The notes under the pieces were generated by a model. The model saw only the letters and a list, made by a program, of their open reading frames with translations. It had not been told where the DNA came from and searched no databases. This document shows positions 27,765-37,030 of a stretch of 64,000 nucleotides of DNA, piece after piece. The stretch's first letter is position 1. The number at the start of each line of letters is the position of its first letter. A program made the translations under genes and the position numbers. Source of the stretch: Niallia circulans NBRC 13626 (lineage in GTDB: Bacteria > Bacillota > Bacilli > Bacillales > Cytobacillaceae). Location: the NCBI RefSeq assembly GCF_001591585.1, contig NZ_BCVE01000012.1:1-64000 (forward strand), written 5' to 3'.

Positions 27765-28808
27765 TCAAATGATATCTTTTTCGACCATTGTCAATACAAT
27801 CTGGACTGAATTCCAAGCAGCCCCTTTTAATAAATTATCTGATACAATCCATAGGTGGAAACCATATGGATTGTCAGGATCTTTTCGAACCCTTCCAACA
27901 AACGTTTCTGTTTTTCCGGCTGCATAAATAGGCATTGGATATAGTTGATTACTTGGAGAATCCTGCAAAATAACGCCTGGTGCCGAAGATAATACATTTC
28001 TTATTTCATCAACAGTTGCTACTCGTTCCAATTCAATATAAACAGATTCAGAGTGCCCACTTACAACTGGCACTCTGACACAAGTGGCAGCCATTTTTAG
28101 GTTAGAATCTTCAAATATCTTCTTGGTTTCTTGAATTATCTTTACCTCTTCAAAGGTGTAATCATTTTCAGTAAATACATCTACTTGCGGTATTACATTA
28201 AAAGCAATTGGATAATGTTTTTTATCTTTTTTTGCAGGCATTATAGAAGCGGTAACCTCTTCGCCCGCAAGTAATTTCATTGATTGATCTTTTAACTCAT
28301 TGATTGCATGTATTCCAGTTCCTGATACAGCTTGATATGTTGAGACAATAATTCTCTCTAAACCAAATAATCTTCTAATCGGCTGAAGTGCTGTTACCAT
28401 TTGTAAAGCAGAACAATTTGGTACTGCAATAATACCCTTGTGTTTAATAAGAGTATGTGCATTCACTTCTGGAACAACAAGTGGAACTTCAGTTGACATA
28501 CGATATTCGCTAGTATTATCAATCACAACTGCGCCACTATCAACCGCGGATCTTACCAATTGTCTTGAAACTTCTCCGCCTGCACTAAAAAATGCAATAT
28601 CAACATCCTTAAAGCTTGTTTCCTTCGCTTCCTTAATTATGATTTCTCGACCTTTAAAAGAAATTTTCTTACCAGCAGATCGCTTCGATGAAAGAAGAGT
28701 GACTTCATTTATATCAAATTGAGTTATATTCTCCAGCAAGTTAATAATTTTCTGGCCAACTGCACCAGTAGCACCTACAACAGCGATATGATAGCTCTTT
28801 TTCCTCAT
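27765..28808 (-). CDS. asd: Aspartate-semialdehyde dehydrogenase, island-borne paralogue
   Basis: 347 residues from the ATG at 28808 (RBS GGAGGAG). The NAD(P)-binding motif GATGAVGQ is near residue 13, the catalytic Cys is in VPNCSALQ, and SGTG and FNVIPQVD also match the family. The enzyme reduces aspartyl phosphate to aspartate semialdehyde, the branch point to lysine/diaminopimelate, threonine and methionine. It stands alone beside a divergent LysR gene inside a small island, so it is probably a second copy with its own regulation. Confidence 0.88.
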   Translation of the reverse strand: MRKKSYHIAVVGATGAVGQKIINLLENITQFDINEVTLLSSKRSAGKKISFKGREIIIKEAKETSFKDVDIAFFSAGGEVSRQLVRSAVDSGAVVIDNTSEYRMSTEVPLVVPEVNAHTLIKHKGIIAVPNCSALQMVTALQPIRRLFGLERIIVSTYQAVSGTGIHAINELKDQSMKLLAGEEVTASIMPAKKDKKHYPIAFNVIPQVDVFTENDYTFEEVKIIQETKKIFEDSNLKMAATCVRVPVVSGHSESVYIELERVATVDEIRNVLSSAPGVILQDSPSNQLYPMPIYAAGKTETFVGRVRKDPDNPYGFHLWIVSDNLLKGAAWNSVQIVLTMVEKDII

Positions 28809-28872
28809 ATTATTTCTCCTCCGATAATCAATTTTAGAAGTGGAATAGATTTTTTTCTTTATTCCTACTCTT

Positions 28873-28921
28873 ACTATAATGGAAGAGTTATTATTTGATA
28901 AATTGAAATATATGATATAAT
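28873..28921. promoter_or_regulatory. Divergent asd/lysR promoters
   Basis: Minus strand: TTATCA (28901-28896), 17 bases, TATAGT (28878-28873) for asd. Plus strand: extended -10 TGATATAAT ending at 28921 for lysR. The overlap suggests that the LysR protein controls both. Confidence 0.6.
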
Positions 28922-28957
28922 CATTCATAAATTATGATACTAAAAAGAGGTTTAACT

Positions 28958-29842
28958 ATGGAAATGAGACATGTTAAGACTTTCTGTGCTGTCGTTAAAT
29001 ATGGTGGATTCTCAAAAGCAGCGCGCGAATTAGACTATGCACAATCCACTGTAACAACGCATATTAAGGCTTTGGAGAACGACTTGCAATCTCCCCTTTT
29101 CGATCGGTTAGGAAAAAAAATACTTTTAACAAAAGCGGGGCATTATTTTCATCCTTATGCGTTAGAGTTACTTGCGATTTATGAAAAAGCACAAGAAATC
29201 CCACAAGATAGCAATCATCCTGAAGGTACACTTACTATTACTGCGAATGAATCTCTAGCTGTCTACCGTTTACCAAATATCCTAAAAAAATATAAACAGA
29301 TAAATCCTAAAGTGAATATTATACTTGACACGGGAACAAATGAACAAGCAATTAAGAAGCTGAGAGATGGAGAAACAGATATAATTTTTTTGATTGGACA
29401 ATCAATGGAATACGATGAGTTCATTACGACTACTTTGTTTGATGAGACCTTAGGTTGGGTTTTACCGGCTGACTTAGCCTTATGTGATAATCCATTAAAG
29501 ATATTAAAGGATTATCAATTTATCTATACAGAGAGAAATTGTGGGTACAGAACCATGGTGGATAACTACATACGTATGAGTGGACAGATGCCTGACAAAA
29601 CATTTGAAAGTTCAAGTATTGAAGTTATTAAACAATCAGTTTTGTGCGGGTTGGGCCTTGCTATTCTTCCTTATATTGTTGTGAAAGAAAATTGTAACAA
29701 TAACGAATTAATCTTTAAGCCAATTGAATCATCACAACTTATTAAAAGTAATGTGATTTATCATAAATCCAGGTGGATATCTCCAGTGCTACAATCTTTT
29801 CTTAGTATATTAAAAAAGAAGAGCAATATACTGTATGATTAA
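28958..29842 (+). CDS. LysR-family transcriptional regulator
   Basis: 294 residues from the ATG at 28958 (RBS AAAGAGG). N-terminal helix-turn-helix (GGFSKAARELDYAQSTVTTHIK) and a periplasmic-binding-protein-like effector domain from about 90. It is divergent from asd with 149 bases between them, the usual arrangement for a LysR regulator and its target. The ligand is unknown. Confidence 0.92.
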   Translation: MEMRHVKTFCAVVKYGGFSKAARELDYAQSTVTTHIKALENDLQSPLFDRLGKKILLTKAGHYFHPYALELLAIYEKAQEIPQDSNHPEGTLTITANESLAVYRLPNILKKYKQINPKVNIILDTGTNEQAIKKLRDGETDIIFLIGQSMEYDEFITTTLFDETLGWVLPADLALCDNPLKILKDYQFIYTERNCGYRTMVDNYIRMSGQMPDKTFESSSIEVIKQSVLCGLGLAILPYIVVKENCNNNELIFKPIESSQLIKSNVIYHKSRWISPVLQSFLSILKKKSNILYD

Positions 29843-29881
29843 ATCCTAGAACTGGATGACATAGAAAAATCATAAAAAGTA

Positions 29882-30199
29882 ATGAAAATGGCCCTTCGCA
29901 AGAGTTACGAGGACCATAATTTAATTTTCTCAACACAAACCGGAAAACCAATTTTCCCTCGAGCATTAACAGCAGAGTTTAATAAAGCAATTAAAACTGC
30001 CAATGTTCAAAAAATCCGTTTTCATGATTTGAAGCATATTCATGCTACCATGTGCCTAGAAGCAGGTATGTCTTTAAAAGAAGTATAAGTTCGTCTTGGA
30101 CATAGCAGTATAAAAACAACTGGCGATGTTTATGCTCATGTCACCGAATCAGTGAAAGAAAAATCAGTCGATCTCTTTGAAAAATTTATCTCTAAATAA
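29882..30199 (+). pseudogene. Tyrosine recombinase (integrase) C-terminal remnant
   Basis: The fragment encodes the catalytic part of a phage/ICE-type tyrosine recombinase. It has FHDLKHIHATMCLEAG (normally HxLRHTHAT, so the catalytic Arg is Lys here), a TAA stop inside at about 30086-30088, then RLGHSSIKTTGDVYAHV in the same frame, which holds the GH and tyrosine motifs. The N-terminal domains are missing. It ends 8 bases before the core site at 30208, the normal position of an integrase next to its own attachment site. Confidence 0.92.
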
Positions 30200-30207
30200 T
30201 TTTATTT

Positions 30208-30240
30208 GCAAGGTATGTGGTCAATGTATACATACCTTGC
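30208..30240. repeat. Candidate recombinase core site at the rlmCD 3' end (right attachment site)
   Basis: Two perfect 11-base inverted arms (GCAAGGTATGT, 30208-30218, and ACATACCTTGC, 30230-30240) flank an 11-base spacer, the architecture of a tyrosine-recombinase core site. The homologous site at 27110-27142 keeps the right arm exactly. It may also act as a weak terminator of rlmCD, although no T tract follows. Confidence 0.65.
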
Positions 30241-30252
30241 ATGCAAAGCTTG

Positions 30253-31644
30253 TTATATCAACGATAATTGAGCTACACATTCGACATGTGCCGTATGCGG
30301 AAACATATCCACCGGCTGCAAATACTCCACCTTATAATCTTTAGACAAATAATCAATATCCTTTGCTAAGGTAGATGGATTACATGAGACATACACAAAT
30401 TTCTTCGGTTTAACCTTTTTAATCGCGTCTAATAATTTTCGATCACAGCCTGTTCTCGGCGGGTCAACGACAACTACATCTGGGCGCCAACCTTCTTCTA
30501 CCCATTTTGGCAGCCAGTGTTCTGCTGTGCCTGTTACATAGGTTGCGTTTTCGATACCGTGTCTATCTGCATTTTTTTGTGCATCTGTAATCGCAGCTTC
30601 GATTGTATCCATGCCGCGGACTTCACTTGCGCCATCTGCTAGCCATAAGCCAATAGTTCCGACACCACAATAAGCATCCGCTATTTTTTCTTGTCCTGTT
30701 AACGCTGCTGCTTTTTTTACTTCATCGTACAGCTTTACTGTTTGAACAGGGTTCAATTGGAAAAAGGCACGGGCTGACAATTCGAAGTTTAAATCACCTA
30801 GTGTTTCTTGAATGACTTCTTCCCCACTTAAATGGATGGTTTTTTCGCCAAAAATAAGAGACGTTTTGTTACCATTGATGTTTTGCACTAAAGATTTTAC
30901 TTCTGGTAATCTTTTTTGAATTTCAGCCATTACTAATTTTTTTCTTGGCATTTCTTTTTGTGTCGTGATCAGTACCACTTGCACTTCTCCAGTTTCAAAG
31001 CCAGCACGTGTTACAATTGTGCGGACGATCCCTTTTTGTTTCCGTTCATCATAGATTGGCACTTGGAATTCTTCTAAGATTTTGCGAACTTCTTCTGATA
31101 CTTTATTCGTTAATGGATGCTGTACCATACAATTCTGAATGGGGATTAAGCGATGGGAATCAAGTCCATATAGCCCTGCAATCACTGCACCATTTTTTTG
31201 CTGTCCCACTTGAAATTGACTTTTATTACGATAGTTCCATGGATCTTCCATGCCGATTGTTGGGCGAATATCCAATTTATCGATTTTTAGCTTTGTATGT
31301 CTTTCTAATGATTGAATAACAATATCTCTTTTTTCCTGCAATTGCTGATCATAGGCTAAATGCTGAAGCTGACATCCTCCACATTGTTCATAAAATGGAC
31401 ATGGTGCCTGTACGCGAAAAGGCGAAGACTTTCTTATCTTTTTTACCTTTCCTTCTGAAAACTTGGGCTGGACCTTTGTTGCTTCTACTACCACTTCTTC
31501 TCCGGGAAGAGCACCTGGCACAAAGACAACCTGCCTTTTAAAATAGCCGACTCCTTCTCCATTTATCCCTAAACGTTTTATTGTCAATGGGAAGGTTTGT
31601 CCTACCTTCAGCTTCGCTATCGTATTTTGCTGTTTATCTTTCAT
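30253..31644 (-). CDS. rlmCD: 23S rRNA (uracil-5-)-methyltransferase RlmCD
   Basis: 463 residues. An N-terminal TRAM domain precedes the [4Fe-4S] cysteines ([15 protein letters not shown]). The SAM-binding [10 protein letters not shown], motif DPPRTGCD and catalytic Cys in SCNPSTLA follow. This is the RumA/RlmD family. In B. subtilis the single enzyme (YefA) makes both m5U747 and m5U1939. RBS AGGAG. Its last codons form the target of the island at 27.1-30.2 kb. Confidence 0.93.
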   Translation of the reverse strand: MKDKQQNTIAKLKVGQTFPLTIKRLGINGEGVGYFKRQVVFVPGALPGEEVVVEATKVQPKFSEGKVKKIRKSSPFRVQAPCPFYEQCGGCQLQHLAYDQQLQEKRDIVIQSLERHTKLKIDKLDIRPTIGMEDPWNYRNKSQFQVGQQKNGAVIAGLYGLDSHRLIPIQNCMVQHPLTNKVSEEVRKILEEFQVPIYDERKQKGIVRTIVTRAGFETGEVQVVLITTQKEMPRKKLVMAEIQKRLPEVKSLVQNINGNKTSLIFGEKTIHLSGEEVIQETLGDLNFELSARAFFQLNPVQTVKLYDEVKKAAALTGQEKIADAYCGVGTIGLWLADGASEVRGMDTIEAAITDAQKNADRHGIENATYVTGTAEHWLPKWVEEGWRPDVVVVDPPRTGCDRKLLDAIKKVKPKKFVYVSCNPSTLAKDIDYLSKDYKVEYLQPVDMFPHTAHVECVAQLSLI

Positions 31645-31917
31645 CTATAATTACTCCTATTATCTTCTATTAAAAGGTAGTACTATCTTTCCTCATTCTG
31701 TCTTCTTCCTATACTAAAGCTTCTTTGGAGAAATATCCAGTTCTCTTATTCCCAGAAGCTGAAAAAGATTTCCAGCTGATAAAAACTATATTTCCTCAGG
31801 TAAATAGCTTAATGACAAGTAAAGCAGCAATTGCTAAAATTATTGTACTAGTTACTTTTTTAATGAAGTCTCCTGGGGCAGCTATAAAATTATTACTGTC
31901 AAATCTCCCTTAAGGTA

Positions 31918-31972
31918 TTGACATGTAGTAAATTCTAAGATATTCTAAACAATGCAAGTAATCACTTGCATT
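31918..31972 (+). promoter_or_regulatory. tetR promoter with TetR operator 1
   Basis: TTGACA (31918-31923), 17 bases, TATTCT (31941-31946). A perfect dyad of 9-base arms (AATGCAAGT / ACTTGCATT) with spacer AATC covers 31951-31972, right at the predicted start of transcription. The same dyad recurs before the target gene. Bases 31645-31917 contain no convincing gene. Confidence 0.85.
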
Positions 31973-31995
31973 CAATCTTGAAAGTTGGATGGGAT

Positions 31996-32580
31996 ATGAA
32001 AAAAATAAATAGTACATCAGAACGAATCATTCAAGCGTTTATTGAGCTATTTCGTGATTACGGGTATAAAGGAACAACGACCCGCGCCATTGCTGAAAAA
32101 GCAGGTGTGAATGAAGTAACAATTTTCCGCCATTTTGGAAATAAAAAGGGGATTATGGAAGCAGCTATTCAATCAGTATCCTATCACCCTATGTTAGAAA
32201 AAGTTATTAATGAACAAATGGTTTGGGATCTTGAACAAGATTTGTGGGTGATCGCAGAGGGCTACCATACGTATATGGAAAAAATCAAAGATTTAGTTAT
32301 GATTGGTTTGAGCGAGGCACAATTGTTTCCAGAACTTAATGAAACGATTGTTAACATTCCAAAGCAATTAAAAGATATGATGGTATTATACTTTAATGAG
32401 ATGAATAAAAGAGGGAAGCTAGTAGATACAGATATTGATTTTCAAGCGATGAATTTTATCTGGCTGAATTTCGGCTACTTTCTTTCAAAATCTCGCTTTG
32501 GTGACAGTGTCATTTCAAGTTCCAAAAAGGATTTTATAAAACACAGTGTTTATCTTTTTGCTAGGGGATTAACACCCTAG
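31996..32580 (+). CDS. TetR-family regulator of the adjacent membrane protein
   Basis: 194 residues from the ATG at 31996. The longer frame would start inside the operator. The N-terminal helix-turn-helix (TTRAIAEKAGVNEVTIFRHF) is typical TetR/AcrR, followed by a helical ligand-binding domain. Two matching dyads, one at its own start site and one before the next gene, indicate autorepression plus repression of the ABC-2/Pip protein. Confidence 0.92.
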   Translation: MKKINSTSERIIQAFIELFRDYGYKGTTTRAIAEKAGVNEVTIFRHFGNKKGIMEAAIQSVSYHPMLEKVINEQMVWDLEQDLWVIAEGYHTYMEKIKDLVMIGLSEAQLFPELNETIVNIPKQLKDMMVLYFNEMNKRGKLVDTDIDFQAMNFIWLNFGYFLSKSRFGDSVISSSKKDFIKHSVYLFARGLTP

Positions 32581-32618
32581 CAATTTTTTTACTATAAATG
32601 CAAGCATGTACTTGCTTT
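32569..32618 (+). promoter_or_regulatory. Promoter and TetR operator 2 before the ABC-2/Pip gene
   Basis: TTAACA (32569-32574), 18 bases, TATAAA (32593-32598). The dyad 32597-32618 (TGCAAGC-ATGT-ACTTGC core) closely matches operator 1 and overlaps the -10. Confidence 0.75.
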
Positions 32619-32636
32619 AAAAAAAGGGGAATTTAA

Positions 32637-33824
32637 ATGAAAACATTAAAACAATTTTTTAAACATCCTGAAACTATTATTGGTATTTCCACTGCAGTTG
32701 CATTCCTATTAATTTTCTTCTGTGTATGGATGACAGCATATGATGGCGTTAATAATCGAATCGACAAGCTGAAAATTGGCGTAGTTAATGAAGACCAACA
32801 AATAGGTTCCATGATTGAAAAAGAAGTGGTGAAAAATGTACCATTTGAAGTAAAAATGTACCAATCGATTGATTCCGCAAAAAAAGATATGAATCAAGCA
32901 AAACTAGATATGGTGATGCAAATCCCTGCAATCTTTTCTAGTCGACTGCAAGAAAATGAGATACCGGAAATTAACTATTTCATTAACCAAGCAAACGCTA
33001 CTTTGGCAAAACAAATAATGGATGGAGCAGCAAAGAATATTACTCAATCCATTAATGAAAATGTTTATAATTATAAACAACAACTTATTCTGTCAAACTT
33101 ACAGGAACAATTAGGAAAAAACGTACCATCGAATGAGCTCGCTCAAGAATTTTCAAAGGGTATTTCTCAAGCCTTAGAATCTTTAAACATCCAATCTGTT
33201 CAAACAACTGTTGAAAAGACGAATAATGTTGATGGATTTGCTCCTACTATGGTGCCGCTGATGATGGTACTTGCTTCATATGTAGGCTCTATGATTATGA
33301 GCCTTAATATGAATATTGTTTCATCAAAAATAAAAAGCAATTATAATAAATGGTCGATATTCTTAGTAAGACAAATCATTAATATAGGTGCATCTATTCT
33401 TTTATCTAGCATCACATTATTATTGTTTGCTATATTTAATATTGAATTACACACATCCATAATAGAGTCAGGAATATTTCAAATTTTTGTCTATTTCTCT
33501 TTCTTAAGCTTGACACAGATGTTTGTTATTTTATTTGGACCAGGTGGCATGTTATTTAACATCCTTGCCCTTTCATTGCAGCTTGTTACTTCAGGAGTAA
33601 TTATTCCAAAAACGATGTTATCTAGCTTCTATCAAACGATTGGTTCCTATTTACCGGCAACATATGCTTCAAATGGTTATTATTCATTGATTTTTGGAGG
33701 AAAGAGTTTAACAACTGAAATGATGGCTCTGCTAATCGTATCAACTGTAACCCTTTTTGTAGCATTGTTTAGAATTGCTTTACTTAAAAAAAGCATTTCT
33801 ACAAATAGTGCAATGAGTCAATAA
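32637..33824 (+). CDS. YhgE/Pip-type ABC-2 membrane protein
   Basis: 395 residues: one N-terminal TM segment (about 15-34), an extracellular domain of about 170 residues with VVNEDQ and QIPAIFSS, and five or six C-terminal TM segments. This is the ABC-2/YhgE-Pip fold, related to the ends of EsaA. No ATPase gene is adjacent. Drug or lipid export is plausible given the TetR control, but the substrate is unknown. Confidence 0.85.
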   Translation: MKTLKQFFKHPETIIGISTAVAFLLIFFCVWMTAYDGVNNRIDKLKIGVVNEDQQIGSMIEKEVVKNVPFEVKMYQSIDSAKKDMNQAKLDMVMQIPAIFSSRLQENEIPEINYFINQANATLAKQIMDGAAKNITQSINENVYNYKQQLILSNLQEQLGKNVPSNELAQEFSKGISQALESLNIQSVQTTVEKTNNVDGFAPTMVPLMMVLASYVGSMIMSLNMNIVSSKIKSNYNKWSIFLVRQIINIGASILLSSITLLLFAIFNIELHTSIIESGIFQIFVYFSFLSLTQMFVILFGPGGMLFNILALSLQLVTSGVIIPKTMLSSFYQTIGSYLPATYASNGYYSLIFGGKSLTTEMMALLIVSTVTLFVALFRIALLKKSISTNSAMSQ

Positions 33825-34003
33825 GACTGTTCCACAAACGAAGTATTTAAAATAACCTTCTCATTAAAAAAGGACCATAAAATATACCCATTTTCACACC
33901 AAAACTTGTTTTTTACTATCTACACTAAGTTAATACAAAAAATACTTTGGCTACGTGTGATTCTTTTGAATTTCAAGAAGTTAACATTGGGAATGAGACT
34001 GCT

Positions 34004-34105
34004 TTGCTTTTTGCAGGAATGTTAGTTGGCTGCTCTGACCAAAAAGATGACCAAACGGAAGATACCGAAACAGAAACACCAGCAGAGAACGAAAAAGAAG
34101 AATAA
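34004..34105 (+). pseudogene. Small lipoprotein gene, 5' end degraded
   Basis: The open frame encodes FAGMLVGCSDQKDD and an acidic tail ending in EKEE. The lipobox (LVGC) is clear but the start of the signal peptide is missing. An ATG at 33993 encodes MRLLCFL in another frame and would restore a signal peptide with a one-base shift. There is no RBS. It is probably a remnant of a small surface lipoprotein gene, and a good terminator follows. Confidence 0.5.
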
Positions 34106-34126
34106 AAAAGTGAATATAGAAACAAC

Positions 34127-34158
34127 AAAAAGGCTGATTAACATGTTCAGCCTTTTTT
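34127..34158 (+). terminator. Bidirectional terminator before nsrR
   Basis: AAAAAGGCTGA (34127-34137) / TCAGCCTTTTT (34147-34157), a perfect 11-base stem with T and A tracts on both sides. Confidence 0.85.
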
Positions 34159-34185
34159 CTTATATACATTTTCTAAAAAAGCAGA

Positions 34186-34644
34186 TTATTCCTCTTCTGA
34201 ACTTGCTTTGTTTTTCAGAGCAAAATAATCTTTTAACATCACCTGATTTTCTGCTATATCTGCTAGTGTATACTGGTCTAATACTTTAAAAAACTGTTCC
34301 AATGCATTATTTAAAACATGCTTTAATGAACATACTGGCGTGATGACACAGGCATTATTATCATCAAAACATTCTACCAAATAGAAGTTTTCCTCTGTTT
34401 GGCGGATAACTGCTCCAATGTTAATATCTGCTGGATCCATTGCTAAGCGAAAACCACCGCTTCTTCCTCTGATTGTTTCTATATAGCCTAATTTCCCGAG
34501 ATTGAAAATAATCTTCATTAAATGGTTTTTCGATATATTATAAACTTCCGATATTTCTTTGATATTTGTTAGTTTTGGCTGTTCTTGTGTTGCCAAATAG
34601 ATTAATACTCTTAGAGAGTAGTCAGAATAATTGGTTAACCGCAT
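34186..34644 (-). CDS. nsrR: NsrR, nitric-oxide-sensing Rrf2-family repressor
   Basis: 152 residues. The N-terminal winged helix (NISKNHLMKII, GRSGGFRLA) and three Cys in VECFDDNNACVITPVC are those of NsrR, which holds a [4Fe-4S] cluster destroyed by NO. It is divergent from hmp, whose promoter carries two matching boxes. RBS AAAGGAG. Confidence 0.93.
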   Translation of the reverse strand: MRLTNYSDYSLRVLIYLATQEQPKLTNIKEISEVYNISKNHLMKIIFNLGKLGYIETIRGRSGGFRLAMDPADINIGAVIRQTEENFYLVECFDDNNACVITPVCSLKHVLNNALEQFFKVLDQYTLADIAENQVMLKDYFALKNKASSEEE

Positions 34645-34725
34645 AACTCTATCTCCTTTTGTTATTTTTACGGTTCTGATAGTGAAATTGTGAACATTTT
34701 GTTAAACATGTTAAAAACAGTGAAA

Positions 34726-34797
34726 AAGATGCATTTAAAATATTGCTTTTATCGAGACAGAATCCTATCATTAAAGATGTATTTTAAATATTACTTT
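34726..34797 (+). promoter_or_regulatory. hmp promoter with two NsrR boxes
   Basis: Two near-identical boxes of the pattern AAGATGyATTTwAAATATT occur at 34726-34749 and 34774-34797, 48 bases apart. Between them are TTGCTT (34743-34748) and, 17 bases on, TATCAT (34766-34771). Box 1 overlaps the -35 and box 2 covers the transcription start, so NsrR can block initiation at both ends. Confidence 0.85.
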
Positions 34798-34814
34798 AAA
34801 AGAAGGTTATAAAA

Positions 34815-36023
34815 ATGCTATCACAAAAAACTATTGACATCATTAAATCTACTGTACCAGTATTACAAGTCCATGGTACACAAATAACTACTGTTTTCTA
34901 CAAAAATATGTTTGCTGCCCACCCTGAACTGCTGAATATTTTCAATCATGCTAATCAAGCACGAGGACGCCAGCAAACCGCTCTTGCTAATACCGTATTA
35001 GCAGCAGCACAAAATATTGATCAGCTTGAGACTATTATACCAGTTGTAAAACAAATCGCCCACAAACACCGCAGTTTAATGGTGAAAGCCGAGCACTATC
35101 CAATCGTCGGGGAATTTCTTTTAAAAGCGATTAAAGAAGTCCTAGGAGTTGCTGCAACAGATGAAATTATCCAAGCATGGGCTGATGCTTATGGTGTAAT
35201 TGCACAAGTATTTATTGATATCGAAAAAGAAATGTATGAAGAAAGTGCTTCTCAAAATGGCGGTTGGTCTGACTATAAAGAATTTAAAGTGATAAAGAAA
35301 GTAAATGAAAGTGATGTTATTACGTCCTTTTATTTAGCTCCAGCTGACGGAAGTTCGTTACCAGCCTATGAAGCAGGTCAATACATTACCATCCGCTTAT
35401 CCATTCCTGGGGAAAAATTCTTATTTAACCGTCAGTACAGCCTATCATGTGCCAGCAATAAAGAATATTTCCGTATTTCCGTTAAAAAGGAAGCGTCAGT
35501 AGAAAATCCGGATGGCAAAGTTTCTAATTATCTTCATAGCGATATTAATGTTGATGATCTAGTAGAAGTTACCGTTCCAGCTGGTGACTTTACCCTTTTA
35601 AAAGAAGAAAACCCAATTGTTTTTATCAGTGGAGGTGTTGGTATCACCCCATTTATGAGCATGGTAGGAAGTATTGCAAAAGAGCAGCCCAATCGCGAGG
35701 TACACTTTATTCATTCTGCAAGAAGTGGTTCCATCCAAGCATTCAAAGAGGAATTAATCCAACTGAAAGAAAAAATTACGAATCTCACTCTTTCTTATAT
35801 ATACGAAAATCCTTCCGAAGAAGATAAGCTAAACCCATTCTTCCAAAAAGCTGGCTATATTGATGCAGACTGGCTAAAAGAGAATGCCATTACGACAGAT
35901 GGACATTACTATGTCTGCGGCCCAGTTCCATTTTTACAAGCAGTGATAACAGGATTGAAGAAAAATGGGATTGATGATAGTCATATTCATTATGAATTCT
36001 TTGGTCCTTCTATGAAGTTATAA
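34815..36023 (+). CDS. hmp: Flavohemoglobin Hmp (nitric oxide dioxygenase)
   Basis: 402 residues. The globin domain (about 1-138) has the proximal His in HKHRSLMVK. The FAD-binding region (RQYSLSC) and NAD-binding region ([23 protein letters not shown]) follow. The enzyme converts NO and O2 to nitrate using NADH. RBS GAAGG. It is regulated by the divergent nsrR. Confidence 0.96.
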   Translation: MLSQKTIDIIKSTVPVLQVHGTQITTVFYKNMFAAHPELLNIFNHANQARGRQQTALANTVLAAAQNIDQLETIIPVVKQIAHKHRSLMVKAEHYPIVGEFLLKAIKEVLGVAATDEIIQAWADAYGVIAQVFIDIEKEMYEESASQNGGWSDYKEFKVIKKVNESDVITSFYLAPADGSSLPAYEAGQYITIRLSIPGEKFLFNRQYSLSCASNKEYFRISVKKEASVENPDGKVSNYLHSDINVDDLVEVTVPAGDFTLLKEENPIVFISGGVGITPFMSMVGSIAKEQPNREVHFIHSARSGSIQAFKEELIQLKEKITNLTLSYIYENPSEEDKLNPFFQKAGYIDADWLKENAITTDGHYYVCGPVPFLQAVITGLKKNGIDDSHIHYEFFGPSMKL

Positions 36024-36029
36024 GAAAGA

Positions 36030-36063
36030 AAAAAGCCATTTGTCCGCTGACAACTGGCTTTTT
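36030..36063. terminator. Bidirectional terminator hmp / yitT-like gene
   Basis: A 15-base stem with one mismatch (36030-36044 / 36049-36063), tetraloop CGCT, and A/T tracts on both sides. Confidence 0.92.
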
Positions 36064-36067
36064 TCTA

Positions 36068-36940
36068 TTAATGGATATCCCGTTTCTTAAAGTTACCGCC
36101 TTTTACTTCTGATACATCATAAATAGCGACAAATGCTGTCGGATCTAATTCATGGATAATCTCTTTCATTTTTCTTTCTTCCATCCGGCTGACTACACAT
36201 GTAATTTCTTTAAATGGCTCATTTGAGTATCCGCCTTCTGCAAGTGTATAAGTTGCACTGCGACCTAGGCGGTCACGAATGGTTTCAACCATTACTTCTG
36301 GTTCATCTGTAATAATTTTAAACGTTTTGGATCCACTTAAACCTTCTTCTACAATGTGGATTACTTTAGAGGCAATGAAGTATGCAATCGCAGATAAAAT
36401 AGCTCCTTGAAGACCAAATACCGTAGATACGAAAATAAATACAAACAAGTTTAAAAATAAGATTAAATCACTTGTTCCAAATGGTAATTTTCTTGAAAGC
36501 AATACAGCTAACATATCAATTCCATCTAATGCTCCACCATTACGCAAGGCTAAACCCATTCCAAAACCGATAATAATCCCGCCAACAACTGTTATTAGAA
36601 GCGTATCTCCTTCAATGATGGTCGGGACATGGTGCATTAAGCTTGTACTAATAGCTAAAGAAAGTATACCGATAACCGAATATATAGCAAAACTTTTTCC
36701 TATCTGTTTATATCCTAAAAATATAAAGGGAATATTTAGTATTCCAATCAAAATTCCAAGGGGGAATCCCATTAACTGAGAACCAACGATACTTAAACCA
36801 GTAACCCCTCCATCAGATACTGCATTAGGAATAAGCACTGCTTCCAGCCCATATCCAGTGATAATTCCTCCAATAATAACTAATAATGCTCTTGAAGCCA
36901 TAATAAGCTTCTTTGGTTTTTTCTGTGTCTTTTTCTCCAT
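36068..36940 (-). CDS. YitT-family membrane protein (DUF161/DUF2179)
   Basis: 290 residues: about five TM segments (20-190) followed by a cytoplasmic DUF2179 domain (about 210-285, TCVVSRMEERKMKEIIHELDP). Bacilli carry several paralogues (YitT, YpjC, YqfU) of unknown function. RBS GAGGAAAG. Confidence 0.88.
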   Translation of the reverse strand: MEKKTQKKPKKLIMASRALLVIIGGIITGYGLEAVLIPNAVSDGGVTGLSIVGSQLMGFPLGILIGILNIPFIFLGYKQIGKSFAIYSVIGILSLAISTSLMHHVPTIIEGDTLLITVVGGIIIGFGMGLALRNGGALDGIDMLAVLLSRKLPFGTSDLILFLNLFVFIFVSTVFGLQGAILSAIAYFIASKVIHIVEEGLSGSKTFKIITDEPEVMVETIRDRLGRSATYTLAEGGYSNEPFKEITCVVSRMEERKMKEIIHELDPTAFVAIYDVSEVKGGNFKKRDIH

Positions 36941-37030
36941 TTACTTTCCTCGTTTCAAACTATTTAAATAATCAACTTATTTATATTTTACCATAGTTAA
37001 TTGTTAACAACTAAAGATAAGGCTAAAGAG

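Noticed and set aside
31725-31913. 62-codon plus-strand frame and a minus-strand frame encoding a short hydrophobic peptide (KKVTSTIILAIAALLVIKLF)
   Set aside because: Neither has both a start codon and an RBS. The minus-strand peptide could be a relic of a small membrane protein, but this is not supportable.
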